A stretch of 64,000 nt of DNA from Bradyrhizobium sp. LMTR 3 (GTDB lineage: Bacteria > Pseudomonadota > Alphaproteobacteria > Rhizobiales > Xanthobacteraceae), in the NCBI RefSeq assembly GCF_001693485.1, contig NZ_MAXC01000004.1:124001-188000 (forward strand), in the 5' to 3' direction. Below, piece by piece: positions 1-7,881 of the stretch (the first letter of the stretch is position 1; each line of letters starts with the position of its first letter). The notes under the pieces were generated by a model. It worked only from the letters and a program-made list of their open reading frames with translations, was not told where the DNA came from and searched no databases. The translations under genes were made by a program, and so were the position numbers.

Positions 1-48
1 GGCGAGACCTTCTACGGCCGCTTCCCGCCGAAGAAGCAGGCGGCGTAA
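1..48 (+). CDS. C-terminal end of an unidentified protein (partial)
   Basis: The first 48 bases are an open frame that runs in from outside the window and ends at TAA (46-48). It encodes 15 residues, GETFYGRFPPKKQAA. Such a basic Pro/Lys/Ala tail is typical of a soluble protein end but does not identify a family. It reads toward the convergent GST gene and is separated from it by a palindromic repeat and a terminator-like hairpin. No function can be assigned. Confidence 0.5.
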   Translation, partial: GETFYGRFPPKKQAA

Positions 49-59
49 CGCTCTCCTTC

Positions 60-160
60 GTCATTCCGGGATGGTCCGAAGGACCAGACCCGGAATCTCG
101 AGATTCTCAGATGCGCAATTGCGCATCAGAGTTCGATGCTTCGCATCGCCCCGGAATGAC
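60..160. repeat. Intergenic palindromic repeat, 'GTCATTCCGGG' family
   Basis: The outer arms GTCATTCCGGG (60-70) and CCCGGAATGAC (150-160) are perfect 11-bp inverted copies. Inside are three smaller hairpins: GGTCC-GAA-GGACC, the palindrome ATGCGCAATTGCGCAT, and GATGC-TTC-GCATC. The element can fold as a multi-branched cruciform. Related copies occur at 63121-63228, and a single arm at 49990-50000. Confidence 0.8.
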
Positions 161-167
161 GAAAGCA

Positions 168-205
168 AAAGGGCCGGATCATCGAACCGGCCCTTTCGCT
201 TTTTC
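168..205. terminator. Bidirectional rho-independent-type terminator
   Basis: AAAGGGCCGG (168-177) pairs with CCGGCCCTTT (187-196). A T tract follows on the plus strand (CGCTTTTT) and an A-rich stretch precedes the stem, so it can act for both the upstream plus-strand gene and the convergent GST gene ending at 223. Confidence 0.7.
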
Positions 206-222
206 CGCAATCCGTGGAGCGT

Positions 223-837
223 TCACGCCGCCTTCAGCAGCCCTTCCTTGGTCATCGCCTCCTGCACCATCGGGCGCGCGGCGATGCGGGCCTTGTAGGC
301 AAGAAGGTTCGGCATATCAGAGAGATCGAACTTCAAGCGGTCGGTCGCCCACATCAGCATGGTGAACAGATAGCCGTCGGCCACGGTGAATTGCTTGCCC
401 ATCAGGTAGTCGCGCCCGGCCAGCGCCGTTTCCAGGTACTTGAACTTGCTCATGGCGCGATCCTTGAAAAACGGCTTGGCGTCGTCGGCCAGCAACGGCG
501 AGAACATCGGCCCGAGATTCTTGTGCAGTTCGGTCGTGATGTAGTTCAGCCACTCCAGCAGCTTGTAGCGCTCGTCCGAATCGCGGGGCGGTGCCAGGTT
601 CTTGCCCGCCTTGTCGGCGATCATCTGGACGATAATTGGCCCTTCGGTGACCAGTTCGCCCGAATCGAGGGCGAGGGCCGGCACCTGGCCCTTCGGGTTG
701 ACCTTCAAAAAGTCGTCACCATTCTCCAGCTTCTTGGCGCGCAGGTCGACCTTGACCAGGTCGTAGGGCAGACCGGCCTCGAGAAGCGCGATATGGGGGG
801 ACAGCGAACAGGCGCCCGGGGAATAATACAGTTTCAT
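223..837 (-). CDS. gstA: Glutathione S-transferase, beta class
   Basis: This 204-residue protein has the length and layout of bacterial cytosolic GSTs: an N-terminal thioredoxin-fold domain (about 1-80) and an alpha-helical C-terminal domain. The N-terminus MKLYYSPGACSLSPHIAL carries Cys10, which binds glutathione in beta-class enzymes, and the cis-Pro/SNAIL-like segment QVPAL near residue 52 followed by TEGPII. It would conjugate glutathione to electrophiles in the cytoplasm. The gene is divergent from a MarR regulator (960) across a paired palindrome, which suggests direct control by that regulator. gshA, which makes the precursor of glutathione, lies just beyond. The exact substrate cannot be told from the sequence. 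Confidence 0.9.
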   Translation of the reverse strand: MKLYYSPGACSLSPHIALLEAGLPYDLVKVDLRAKKLENGDDFLKVNPKGQVPALALDSGELVTEGPIIVQMIADKAGKNLAPPRDSDERYKLLEWLNYITTELHKNLGPMFSPLLADDAKPFFKDRAMSKFKYLETALAGRDYLMGKQFTVADGYLFTMLMWATDRLKFDLSDMPNLLAYKARIAARPMVQEAMTKEGLLKAA

Positions 838-873
838 TGGATTTTTCCTTCCCTCGTAATTATTGGCGGGCTG

Positions 874-923
874 ACTAAATGCATCTGCATGGAATAGTCA
901 AGATTGATGCACCTGCATTTAGT
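874..923. promoter_or_regulatory. Paired operator between gst and the MarR-type regulator
   Basis: ACTAAATGCATCTGCAT (874-890) and ATGCACCTGCATTTAGT (907-923) form a 17-bp inverted repeat matching at 15 positions. Each arm holds its own palindrome ATGCANNTGCAT (879-890 and 907-918), 28 bp centre to centre. It lies in the 122-bp gap between two divergent starts. It is inferred to be the binding site of the MarR protein encoded at 960. Confidence 0.7.
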
Positions 924-959
924 GCGGTACACTGATCTGTGACAGATACGGATTAGGCT

Positions 960-1448
960 ATGAAACGCAAACCATCGACCGAGGCGACCGCCGCCTGGAT
1001 CCGCCTGATGCGGGTGCAGAGCCGGGTGCTCGATGCCGTCGAACAGGATTTGAAGAAAGCGGGCTTTCCGCCGCTGGCCTGGTATGATGCGCTATTGGAA
1101 CTGTCGCGCGCCCCGTCCGGCGAGATGCGCCCGGTAGAGCTGGAAAAGCAGATGCTGATCCCGCAATATTCCACCTCGCGGCTGATCGACCGCTTGGTGG
1201 ACGAGGGCCTGGCGGCGCGGCGCGAATGCAAGATCGACAAGCGCGGCCAGTTCGTGGAGATCACCGAAGCCGGGCGCGAGTTGCAGAAGAGGATGTGGGG
1301 CGCCTATTCGGCGGCGATCGAAAAGCACGTCGGCTCCAAACTGTCCGATGTCGACGCCATGAAGCTTTGTGGTCTGCTCGACCGGCTGGGCTGCTCGTGC
1401 TCCGACGTCAAGGCGGCGGCTGCCCGCGACGGCGTGCCGGCGCGATGA
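960..1448 (+). CDS. MarR-family transcriptional regulator
   Basis: The 162-residue protein has the MarR winged-helix core at about residues 15-130. The recognition region is LIPQYSTSRLIDRLVDEGLA, and the wing carries CKIDKRGQFVEIT, corresponding to the usual D-x-R basic wing. MarR dimers bind palindromes and are released by small ligands or oxidation. A CxC pair (Cys-Ser-Cys near residue 145) at the C-terminus could be redox-active, but that is inference. It is divergent from the GST gene, and the paired palindrome at 874-923 is the obvious operator. The gene ends 96 bp before gshA, so it may respond to electrophiles or thiol stress. The ATG at 960 is the first good start. Confidence 0.88.
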   Translation: MKRKPSTEATAAWIRLMRVQSRVLDAVEQDLKKAGFPPLAWYDALLELSRAPSGEMRPVELEKQMLIPQYSTSRLIDRLVDEGLAARRECKIDKRGQFVEITEAGRELQKRMWGAYSAAIEKHVGSKLSDVDAMKLCGLLDRLGCSCSDVKAAAARDGVPAR

Positions 1449-1544
1449 CATCTTTGATACGTTTCGTTGGTGCGGACGCCGCCGTCCGCACCCCTTCAGC
1501 CACACGGCGCGTTCGGTCGAATCGCCAGATATCCGGATTTTTTC

Positions 1545-2915
1545 ATGGCGCGTGACCAGATCGATATGACGCCGCTGCAATCGCGTGACGAACTCGTCGC
1601 GTGGTTCGAGGCCGGCATCAAGCCGCCGTCCGAGTTCCGCATCGGCACCGAGCATGAGAAGACCCCGTTCACGCTGGAGGGCCGCCAGCCCGTGCCGTAT
1701 GAAGGCGCGCGCGGCATCGGCGCGCTGCTCGAAGGCATGCAGCTTTTGCTCGGCTGGGAGCCGATCATGGAGCACGGCAACATCATCGGGTTGTATGACG
1801 TCACCGGGGGCGGCGCGATCTCGCTGGAGCCGGGCGGGCAGTTCGAATTGTCGGGCGCCCCGCTCGAGAACGTGCACCAGACCCAGTCCGAGCTGATGGC
1901 GCACCTGGCGCAGGTCCGCGAGATCGCGACGCCGTTGGGCATCGGCTTTCTCGGGCTTGGCATGACGCCGTCCTGGTCGCGGTCGCAGATCCCGGTGATG
2001 CCCAAGGGCCGCTACAAGATCATGACCAACTACATGCCGAAGGTCGGCCAGTACGGCATCGACATGATGTACCGGACCTGTACGGTGCAGACCAATCTCG
2101 ACTTCTCCTCCGAAGCCGACATGGTCAAGAAGCTGCGGGTGTCGATCGCGCTGCAGCCGGTGGCGACCGCTTTGTTCGCCAATTCGCCGTTCACCGAGGG
2201 CAAGCCCAACGGCTTCCTGTCGTTTCGCTCCGAGATCTGGCGCGACACGGACAACGCGCGCGCCGGCATGTTGCCGTGGGTATTCGAGGACGGCATGGGA
2301 TTCGAGCGCTGGGTCGACTACGCGCTCGATGTGCCCATGTACTTCGTCAAGCGGGGCGAGACCTATATCGATGTCGCCGGCTCGTCGTTCCGCGCCTTCT
2401 TCGAGGGCCGCAACAATTCGTTGCCCGGCGAGCGCCCGACGATATCGGATTGGGCCAATCATCTGTCGACGATCTTCCCGGAAGTCCGCCTGAAGCGTTA
2501 TCTGGAAATGCGCGGCGCCGATGGCGTGCCGTGGGGCCGCCTGCCGGCGCTGCCGGCGTTCTGGGTCGGCCTGTTGTACGACAATGACAGCCTCGACGCG
2601 GCCTGGGAGCTGGTCAGCCACTGGACCGCCGCGGAGCGTCAGGCGTTGCGCGACGACGTCCCGCGCTTCGGCTTCAAGGCCAGGATCAAGGACCGCTATC
2701 TGTTCGAGGTTGCGAAGGAATGCCTGAAGCTGTCGCATGCGGGCTTGCGGCGGCGCAACCGCGTCGACCACTCCGGCCGCGACGAGAGCCGCCACCTCGA
2801 ACCGCTGGAGCGCATCCTCGAAGCGGGCCGCACGCCGGCGGAAGAGATGCTGGATAAATTCAACGGCGATTGGGGTGGCTCCGTGGAGCCGGTCTATCAG
2901 GAATACGCGTTCTGA
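1545..2915 (+). CDS. gshA: Glutamate-cysteine ligase, plant/alphaproteobacterial type
   Basis: This 456-residue enzyme joins L-glutamate and L-cysteine with ATP, the first step of glutathione synthesis. It belongs to the GCS2-type ligases shared by alphaproteobacteria and plants. The N-terminal FRIGTEHEK and the later GGAISLEPGGQFELSGAP are signatures of the ATP/glutamate site, and the central NYMPKVGQYGIDMMYRTCT block is also typical. The frame is open from 1467, but the ATG at 1545 (MARDQIDMTPLQ) gives the normal family length; the upstream residues look non-coding. Its position after a GST and its MarR regulator makes a small glutathione locus. Confidence 0.93.
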   Translation: MARDQIDMTPLQSRDELVAWFEAGIKPPSEFRIGTEHEKTPFTLEGRQPVPYEGARGIGALLEGMQLLLGWEPIMEHGNIIGLYDVTGGGAISLEPGGQFELSGAPLENVHQTQSELMAHLAQVREIATPLGIGFLGLGMTPSWSRSQIPVMPKGRYKIMTNYMPKVGQYGIDMMYRTCTVQTNLDFSSEADMVKKLRVSIALQPVATALFANSPFTEGKPNGFLSFRSEIWRDTDNARAGMLPWVFEDGMGFERWVDYALDVPMYFVKRGETYIDVAGSSFRAFFEGRNNSLPGERPTISDWANHLSTIFPEVRLKRYLEMRGADGVPWGRLPALPAFWVGLLYDNDSLDAAWELVSHWTAAERQALRDDVPRFGFKARIKDRYLFEVAKECLKLSHAGLRRRNRVDHSGRDESRHLEPLERILEAGRTPAEEMLDKFNGDWGGSVEPVYQEYAF

Positions 2916-3114
2916 TTAAACGGGTTGCCTGGTGTTCGGGCCGTTCATCCGCCGTACAGGTTGATGGCGCTCAAATGACAGCCGATCCAGCGTGATCCGA
3001 ACGGCCGCCTGCCAGTCTTTCGAAAAATCATGCTGAATCAATGGGCTGAGGGCGGGACGACTTTTCGAGGAAAGTCATCCCGCGCTGGCAACGCGCATTC
3101 GAAAGCAACCGCAG

Positions 3115-3672
3115 ATGGAGACAGGTCGCCTGCTCAGGGCGTGTATGGTGGCGCTCGCCTTCTTGGCGGCGGCCGTATGCGCGCGCCCGGCGCTGGCGCA
3201 GGCCAATTTCGACCGTCCCGGCGGCGATTATCTCAGCGCGCCCGTGACCTCGGGCGATCCGGCGGAATGCGCGCTGATCTGTGAGCGCGATCGGCGCTGC
3301 CGCGCCTGGAGCTTCAATTATCCGACCGGCTTGATCAAGGGCGCGGTCTGCTGGCTGAAGGGCAGCGTGCCGCCCCGAATCAAGAGCGGCGATTGCTGCG
3401 TTTCCGGCGTGCGCGGCGCCGGCGTGGTCGAGCGCCGCAATGACAGCGTTGAAACCTCAATCGACCGTGTCGGCGGCGATTACAAGAATTTCGACCTCAA
3501 GGACGGCGACGGCGATGACGCCTGCAAGGCAGCCTGCGCCGCCGACAACAAGTGCCGCGCCTGGACCTACGCGCGGCCGGGCTATGCCGGGAAGGAAGCG
3601 CACTGCTTCCTGAAGAAGGACATCAAGCCGCCGCGAAGGAAGGCGGGGTTTACCTCGGGGGTGGTGAGGTAG
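3115..3672 (+). CDS. Exported protein with two PAN/apple-like domains
   Basis: The 185-residue product starts with a signal peptide (basic MetGRLLR, hydrophobic core, ALA-Q cleavage near residue 28). Two repeats follow, each beginning FDRPGGDYLSAP / IDRVGGDYKNFD and each with a C-xx-xC-x-x-D-x-x-CRAW cysteine pattern (about residues 29-100 and 110-185). This is the PAN_4/apple-like fold, which binds proteins or carbohydrates outside the cytoplasm. The cysteines probably form disulfides in the periplasm. A shorter start at 3145 is possible. Neither neighbour suggests a pathway, so the ligand is unknown. Confidence 0.8.
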   Translation: METGRLLRACMVALAFLAAAVCARPALAQANFDRPGGDYLSAPVTSGDPAECALICERDRRCRAWSFNYPTGLIKGAVCWLKGSVPPRIKSGDCCVSGVRGAGVVERRNDSVETSIDRVGGDYKNFDLKDGDGDDACKAACAADNKCRAWTYARPGYAGKEAHCFLKKDIKPPRRKAGFTSGVVR

Positions 3673-3687
3673 CGCCGCATCCACAGC

Positions 3688-3810
3688 CGTCGTCCCCGCG
3701 AACGCGGGGATCCATAACCACGAATGCCTGTTGTGTGCTTGGCTGTGGCCTCAGTTTTCGCGAGCACAAAGATCAGTGGTTATAGGTCCCTGCGTGCGCA
3801 GGGGACGACG
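3688..3810. repeat. Intergenic palindromic repeat, 'CGTCGTCCCC' family
   Basis: CGTCGTCCCC (3688-3697) and GGGGACGACG (3801-3810) are the outer arms. Inner arms CCATAACCAC and GTGGTTATAGG extend the fold. The same family recurs at 7194-7316. Confidence 0.75.
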
Positions 3811-3817
3811 ATGATTG

Positions 3818-4390
3818 TCATGGTGCATCCACCGGCAGCACTGTGATCTCCGGCCACAGCGCCTTCCAGCGCTTCGCCTTCGCCTCGTAATTCGACGCAG
3901 AAAAATTCGTGCCCGGATTCGGTCGCGCGATCAGCCCGGCGACGTCATCAAAACCATTCGGCGCGTAAACCTCATAACCATCCCGCGTGCGCCGGATTCC
4001 GATCTGGGTGTTCTTGGTCAGAAAGCGATCGATGCCGTCGGTCGAGCAACGCAACGGCGGGTAGGGCAGGCCATGTTTCTCCGGGTACCAGAGGTGCACG
4101 CGCGCCTGGTTGCGCGCCTCGACCGCGATGCCGCGGCTTGAAAAGCGCTGCGCCAGCGTGCGGATGACGGCATCCTCGGCTTCCCAGGACGTATCGGGAT
4201 CGAAATAGAACACGTCGTAATCGTTGATGCCGTAATCGACCGCGCGCCTCGTCAGCACGTTCCACACCGTCTGCACCAGGCAGCCGGAGACCAGCCACGC
4301 GTCCGGCAGCGACAGCCGAAACAGTTCCTCGGTGATGATTTCGTTGGCCGGGTTGCGTAAGGCAGCGGTGAGGAATTCGGCTTGATTCAT
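3818..4390 (-). CDS. Nucleotidyltransferase-family protein (DUF925/NTP_transf_6 type)
   Basis: The 190-residue protein resembles the NTP_transf_6 (DUF925) family. The core GCLVQTVWNVLTRR is followed by INDYDVFYFD, in which the paired acidic residues (D-Y-D) match the metal-binding D-x-D of nucleotidyltransferases. The family is widespread in rhizobia but its substrate is not known. The start was placed at ATG 4388-4390 (MNQAEFL) because the 35 codons upstream lie inside the palindromic repeat at 4409-4502. It shares strand with the MmcQ-like gene, but the repeat between them argues against tight coupling. Confidence 0.8.
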   Translation of the reverse strand: MNQAEFLTAALRNPANEIITEELFRLSLPDAWLVSGCLVQTVWNVLTRRAVDYGINDYDVFYFDPDTSWEAEDAVIRTLAQRFSSRGIAVEARNQARVHLWYPEKHGLPYPPLRCSTDGIDRFLTKNTQIGIRRTRDGYEVYAPNGFDDVAGLIARPNPGTNFSASNYEAKAKRWKALWPEITVLPVDAP

Positions 4391-4408
4391 CAAAGCGCCG
4401 TCGGTCGT

Positions 4409-4502
4409 TTGTAGGGTGGGCAAAGGCGCGCTTGCGCCGTGCCCACCATCTTGTTTCGCGATGGGAAATTGGTGGGCACGCTTTGCTTTGCCCACCCTAC
4501 AA
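4409..4502. repeat. Intergenic palindromic repeat, 'GTAGGGTGGGCAAAG' family
   Basis: The arms TTGTAGGGTGGGCAAAG (4409 on) and CTTTGCCCACCCTACAA (ending 4502) are inverted copies, with inner GTGCCCACC/GGTGGGCAC arms. Other copies occur at 4858-4948 and 34963-35086. Confidence 0.8.
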
Positions 4503-4505
4503 GTT

Positions 4506-4847
4506 CTACAAATTCCCGTCGAATTCCTTCACCGCCTTCTTCGACGCCAGCATGAGCCAGTGTCGCCGCAGGAACGGCTCGACGATGGTGCGGCTGGCCT
4601 TCGACAGGCGGATCAGCACCATCGGATAATCGCGGTAGTGATCGGTGAAGTAAAATACCTTCGGCTGGCTTTCCACCAGCATCTCGCGCTCATCCCTTGG
4701 CACGCCCGGCATCACCAGGCTGTCGCCGTCCTCCTTCAGCCGCACCAGCATCTTCTTGCGCACCTTCAAGGCCGGTGTGCCGTAGGAAGTGCCGTCCTCG
4801 ACCTCCGGCCAGGCCAACGCGATTTTTCGGACGTCGTCGAAGGTCAT
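4506..4847 (-). CDS. MmcQ/YjbR-family protein
   Basis: The 113-residue protein (start MTFDDVRKIALAWPEVEDG) has the compact alpha/beta CyaY-like fold of the MmcQ/YjbR family. Markers are the early W-P-E-V-x-x-G segment, a KVRKKMLVRL strand and a C-terminal LSKASRTIVEPFLRRHWLM helix region. Some members bind double-stranded DNA, but no general biochemical role is established. The start at 4847 excludes ten residues that read into the neighbouring repeat at 4858. It lies 3 bp from the repeat ending at 4502. Confidence 0.82.
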   Translation of the reverse strand: MTFDDVRKIALAWPEVEDGTSYGTPALKVRKKMLVRLKEDGDSLVMPGVPRDEREMLVESQPKVFYFTDHYRDYPMVLIRLSKASRTIVEPFLRRHWLMLASKKAVKEFDGNL

Positions 4848-4857
4848 GGCTGGCGCC

Positions 4858-4948
4858 GTAGGGTGGGCAAAGCGCAAGCGTGCCCACCATTAGCTTGATC
4901 GCCGGCGAGATGGTGGGCACGGCGCATATGCACCTTTGCCTACCCTAC
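4858..4948. repeat. Intergenic palindromic repeat, 'GTAGGGTGGGCAAAG' family
   Basis: GTAGGGTGGGCAAAG at 4858 is inverted imperfectly as CTTTGCCTACCCTAC ending at 4948. An inner pair GTGCCCACCAT/ATGGTGGGCAC (about 4880-4920) is perfect. It separates the MmcQ gene from lepB. Confidence 0.75.
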
Positions 4949-4955
4949 TTCCCGC

Positions 4956-5744
4956 TCAATGCACGGAGGTAAAAAACCGCGCCAGCCGGAAACCCGACAG
5001 CCAGGTCCATACCGGCTGGTTGCGCATGCCGAGATCCCAGGAGCCGACCACGGCATCGGCGCGGCCGATCAGATTGTCGATCGGCAATAGTCCCACGCCG
5101 CCGTCGCGCACGGAGACGCGGCTGTCGGCGGAATTGTCCCTGTTGTCGCCGAGCACGAACAATTTGCCCGGCGGCACCGTCACCTCGGGCGTGTTGTCGA
5201 GCCTTCCATTGTCGCGCATCTTGAAGATGGCGTGGCTGACGCCGTTCGGCAGCGTCTCGACGAAGCGATAGGCCCGTTCGGTGTTGCCGCGGTCGTCTTC
5301 GGCCTGCGCCAGGCCGTCCGGCTTCAACATCGCGGCATGGTCGTTGATGAAGAGCTGGCCCTGCCGCAACTGGATGCGGTCGCCCGGCAATCCGACCACG
5401 CGCTTGACCCAGGCCTGCGAGCGGTCGCCCGGCCAGCGGAACACGACGACGTCGCCGCGCTTGGGTGTTTCGCCGAACAGGCGTCCGGTCTCGGGTAGCG
5501 TGATCTGGATCGGCAGCGACGCCGCGCCGTAGCCGTAAGGATATTTCGAGGCGAGCAACGCATCGCCGATCAGAAGCGTCGGCTCCATCGAGCCGGACGG
5601 CACGTAAAACGGCTCGGCCAGCGCGCCCTTGGCGATGAAGACGACGGCAACGATCGCCGCCAATTGCACGGCCTGGGCGCGCCAGCTCGCCACCTTGCCG
5701 AGAGAAGCGTCCTTTTGATCACCTACCAGTTTCTCGTCGCTCAC
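4956..5744 (-). CDS. lepB: Signal peptidase I
   Basis: This 262-residue inner-membrane serine/lysine protease cleaves Sec and Tat signal peptides. One transmembrane segment (about 25-43) precedes the catalytic motif YVPSGSMEPTL with nucleophile Ser52. The general base is Lys114 in WVKRVVGLPGD, and the conserved box GDNRDNSADSR lies near the C-terminus. The GTG start at 5744 shares its first base with the last base of the tldD stop codon (CTAGTG), indicating translational coupling. The frame remains open upstream inside tldD, but those residues are an out-of-frame reading of tldD. This may be an additional copy to the lepB usually found beside rnc; that locus is outside the window. Confidence 0.92.
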   Translation of the reverse strand: MSDEKLVGDQKDASLGKVASWRAQAVQLAAIVAVVFIAKGALAEPFYVPSGSMEPTLLIGDALLASKYPYGYGAASLPIQITLPETGRLFGETPKRGDVVVFRWPGDRSQAWVKRVVGLPGDRIQLRQGQLFINDHAAMLKPDGLAQAEDDRGNTERAYRFVETLPNGVSHAIFKMRDNGRLDNTPEVTVPPGKLFVLGDNRDNSADSRVSVRDGGVGLLPIDNLIGRADAVVGSWDLGMRNQPVWTWLSGFRLARFFTSVH

Positions 5745-7168
5745 TAGCCCGTTCCTCCGACCGTGATCCTTTCCATCCGCAGCGTCGGCTGGCCGACGCC
5801 GACCGGCACGCCCTGGCCGTTCTTGCCACAGGTGCCGATGCCGGTGTCGAGCGCCAGATCGTTGCCGACCATGGTGATGCGGTGCAGGTCGGTCGGCCCG
5901 TTGCCGATCAGCATAGCGCCCTTCAAGGGCGCGCCGAGCTTGCCGTTCTCTATTCTGTAGGCCTCGGTGCACTGGAACACATACTTGCCCGAGGTGATGT
6001 CGACCTGGCCGCCGCCGAAATTCGCGGCATAAACGCCCTTCTTCACCGAAGCGATGATTTCCGCCGGATCGCGCTCGCCCGCCAGCATATAGGTGTTGGT
6101 CATGCGCGGCATCGGCACGTGGGCGTAGCTCTGGCGACGGCCATTGCCGGTCGGCTTCATGTTCATCAGCCGCGCGTTCTGGCGGTCCTGCATGTAGCCG
6201 ACCAGAATGCCGTCCGCGATCAGCACGGTGCGGTTGGTCGGCGTGCCCTCGTCGTCAATTGAAAGCGAACCACGCCGCGACGCGATGGTGCCGTCGTCGA
6301 CGACGGTGACGCCCTTGGCCGCGACCTGCTTGCCCATCAGTCCTGCGAAAGCCGACGTCTGCTTGCGGTTGAAGTCGCCTTCCAGCCCATGACCGACCGC
6401 TTCATGCAGCATCACGCCGGGCCAGCCGGCGCCAAGCACCACGTCCATTTCGCCCGCGGGTGCAGGCACCGATTCCAGATTGACCAGCGCCTCGCGGATC
6501 GCGCCGTCGGCAGCCTCGCGCCACGCCTTGGTTTCGATGAAGCGCGCATAGCCCTCGCGGCCGCCATAACCCTTGCTGCCGCTTTCCTGCCGGTCGCCTT
6601 GTCCGGCGACCACGGAAATGTTGACGCGCACCAGTGGGCGTATGTCGCGATAGCTTTCGCCGTCAGGCCGCAAAATTTCCACCACCTGCCAGGTGGCGCC
6701 CAGGCTGATGGAAGCCTGCCGCACCCGCGGATCCTTGTCGCGGACATAGGCGTCGATCTCTGCCAGCAGCTTGACCTTGGCTTCGAACCCCGGCGCATCC
6801 AAAGGATTCTCGTCGCCATAAAGCCGAACGTTGGTATGCGCGGGAGCAGCGGCAAAATTGCCGCTGTAGCCGCCGCGCACCGCGGCGACCGCGTCCGCCG
6901 CGCGAATTAGCGCCGGCAGCGACACGTCGGAGGAATGCGCGTAGCCGACCGCGTCGTCCTTCACCGCGCGCAGGCCAAATCCCTGCGAGGTGTCGTAGGT
7001 CGCCTGCTTCAGCCGGCCATTGTCGAAGCCGAGCGCTTCGGTCTGGCCGTATTCCAGAAACAGCTCGCCGTCGTCGGCGCCTAAAAGCCCCCGCGTGATC
7101 TCGCGTCTGACGGAATCGCGGTCGAGATTGGCGCGGTCGAGCAGGGAGGTGGTGGCGAGGTTGGTCAT
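5744..7168 (-). CDS. tldD: Metalloprotease TldD
   Basis: The 474-residue protein is the TldD half of the TldD/TldE (PmbA) zinc protease, which processes peptides such as microcin B17 precursors and degrades CcdA in E. coli. The metal site HEAVGH lies at residues 255-260, followed by GLEGDFNRK. The C-terminal KYVFQCTEAYRIENG segment and GIGTCGKNGQGVPVGVGQP are typical of TldD. The partner pmbA is not in the window. The stop codon overlaps the lepB start by one base, so the two are cotranscribed. A palindromic repeat (7194-7316) lies directly upstream. Confidence 0.95.
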   Translation of the reverse strand: MTNLATTSLLDRANLDRDSVRREITRGLLGADDGELFLEYGQTEALGFDNGRLKQATYDTSQGFGLRAVKDDAVGYAHSSDVSLPALIRAADAVAAVRGGYSGNFAAAPAHTNVRLYGDENPLDAPGFEAKVKLLAEIDAYVRDKDPRVRQASISLGATWQVVEILRPDGESYRDIRPLVRVNISVVAGQGDRQESGSKGYGGREGYARFIETKAWREAADGAIREALVNLESVPAPAGEMDVVLGAGWPGVMLHEAVGHGLEGDFNRKQTSAFAGLMGKQVAAKGVTVVDDGTIASRRGSLSIDDEGTPTNRTVLIADGILVGYMQDRQNARLMNMKPTGNGRRQSYAHVPMPRMTNTYMLAGERDPAEIIASVKKGVYAANFGGGQVDITSGKYVFQCTEAYRIENGKLGAPLKGAMLIGNGPTDLHRITMVGNDLALDTGIGTCGKNGQGVPVGVGQPTLRMERITVGGTG

Positions 7169-7193
7169 GCAGGCTCCGATGCGAATGTTCGCT

Positions 7194-7316
7194 GTCGTCC
7201 CCGCGAACGCGAACGACCCATAACCACAAGCGCCAATTGTAAGCGCAGACGTCCGGCGAGTTCACATTACAACGCGGACATCTGTGGTTATGGGTCCCTG
7301 CGTTCGTAGAGACGAC
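7194..7316. repeat. Intergenic palindromic repeat, 'CGTCGTCCCC' family
   Basis: The outer arms GTCGTCC and GACGAC frame a perfect 13-bp inverted repeat: ACCCATAACCACA (7216-7228) and TGTGGTTATGGGT (7283-7295). It is the same family as 3688-3810. It lies 25 bp upstream of the tldD start. Confidence 0.78.
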
Positions 7317-7360
7317 GGTGGTGGAAGATAGTCACGACCGCAGCAAAAGGGGAGGGCCCC

Positions 7361-7756
7361 TCACGGCTGTTTGTCATGCGCTTTGCCGGCCGCATTCGCA
7401 GCCTCCGAATCGGACTCCAGCCTGCCATGCGCATTGGCCCAGCGGGACAGCTCGTCGAACACGGGTTTCAGGTCCTTCGCCGCAGGCGTCATTTCGTATT
7501 CGACCCGCGGCGGCACTTCGGGAAACACGGTGCGCTTCACCAGGCCTTCGTTTTCGAGATCGCGCAATTGGGTGGTCAGCATGTGCTGCGTCACGTCGGG
7601 AATGGCGCGCCGCAATTCGCCGAACCGGCGCTTGCCGCCGACCAACTGCCAGAGGATTTCGCCCTTCCACTTGCCGGAAAGCACGCGAAGGGCGCGCTGA
7701 AGCTGCGGCGCTGCCGGGCATTCGGACAGTGCGGGCTCATTAGTCTGCTTTTTCAT
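7361..7756 (-). CDS. HxlR-family transcriptional regulator
   Basis: The 131-residue protein has the HxlR winged helix at about residues 18-105: VLSGKWKGEILWQL, then RFGELRRAIPDVTQHMLTTQ (recognition helix) and the wing VKRTVFPEVPPRVEYEMT. A single cysteine, Cys13 in SECPAAPQLQ, sits where redox- and electrophile-sensing HxlR proteins (YodB/HypR type) carry their reactive thiol. It is divergent from the DoxX/DsrE-like/TlpA genes. The 125-bp gap contains TCATCCTACTTG (7772-7783) and TCATCTTAGTAC (7790-7801), spaced 18 bp, as possible sites. Control of the cassette by thiol state is an inference. Confidence 0.87.
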   Translation of the reverse strand: MKKQTNEPALSECPAAPQLQRALRVLSGKWKGEILWQLVGGKRRFGELRRAIPDVTQHMLTTQLRDLENEGLVKRTVFPEVPPRVEYEMTPAAKDLKPVFDELSRWANAHGRLESDSEAANAAGKAHDKQP

Positions 7757-7881
7757 ACTACCCCAGAAAAATCATCCTACTTGTCAATTTCATCTTAGTA
7801 CCGAATTTTGATTTTGAAAGCCTTGGGCACCTTAAGTCTTGGACACCTGGGGACCGCTTCTCAAACTTTCGGGAGTATTCG

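Noticed and set aside
1092-2795. Long minus-strand open frame opposite the MarR gene and gshA
   Set aside because: Composition is low-complexity (Arg/Ala/Gln/His) and it covers two clear plus-strand genes; no ribosome-binding site or domain supports it.
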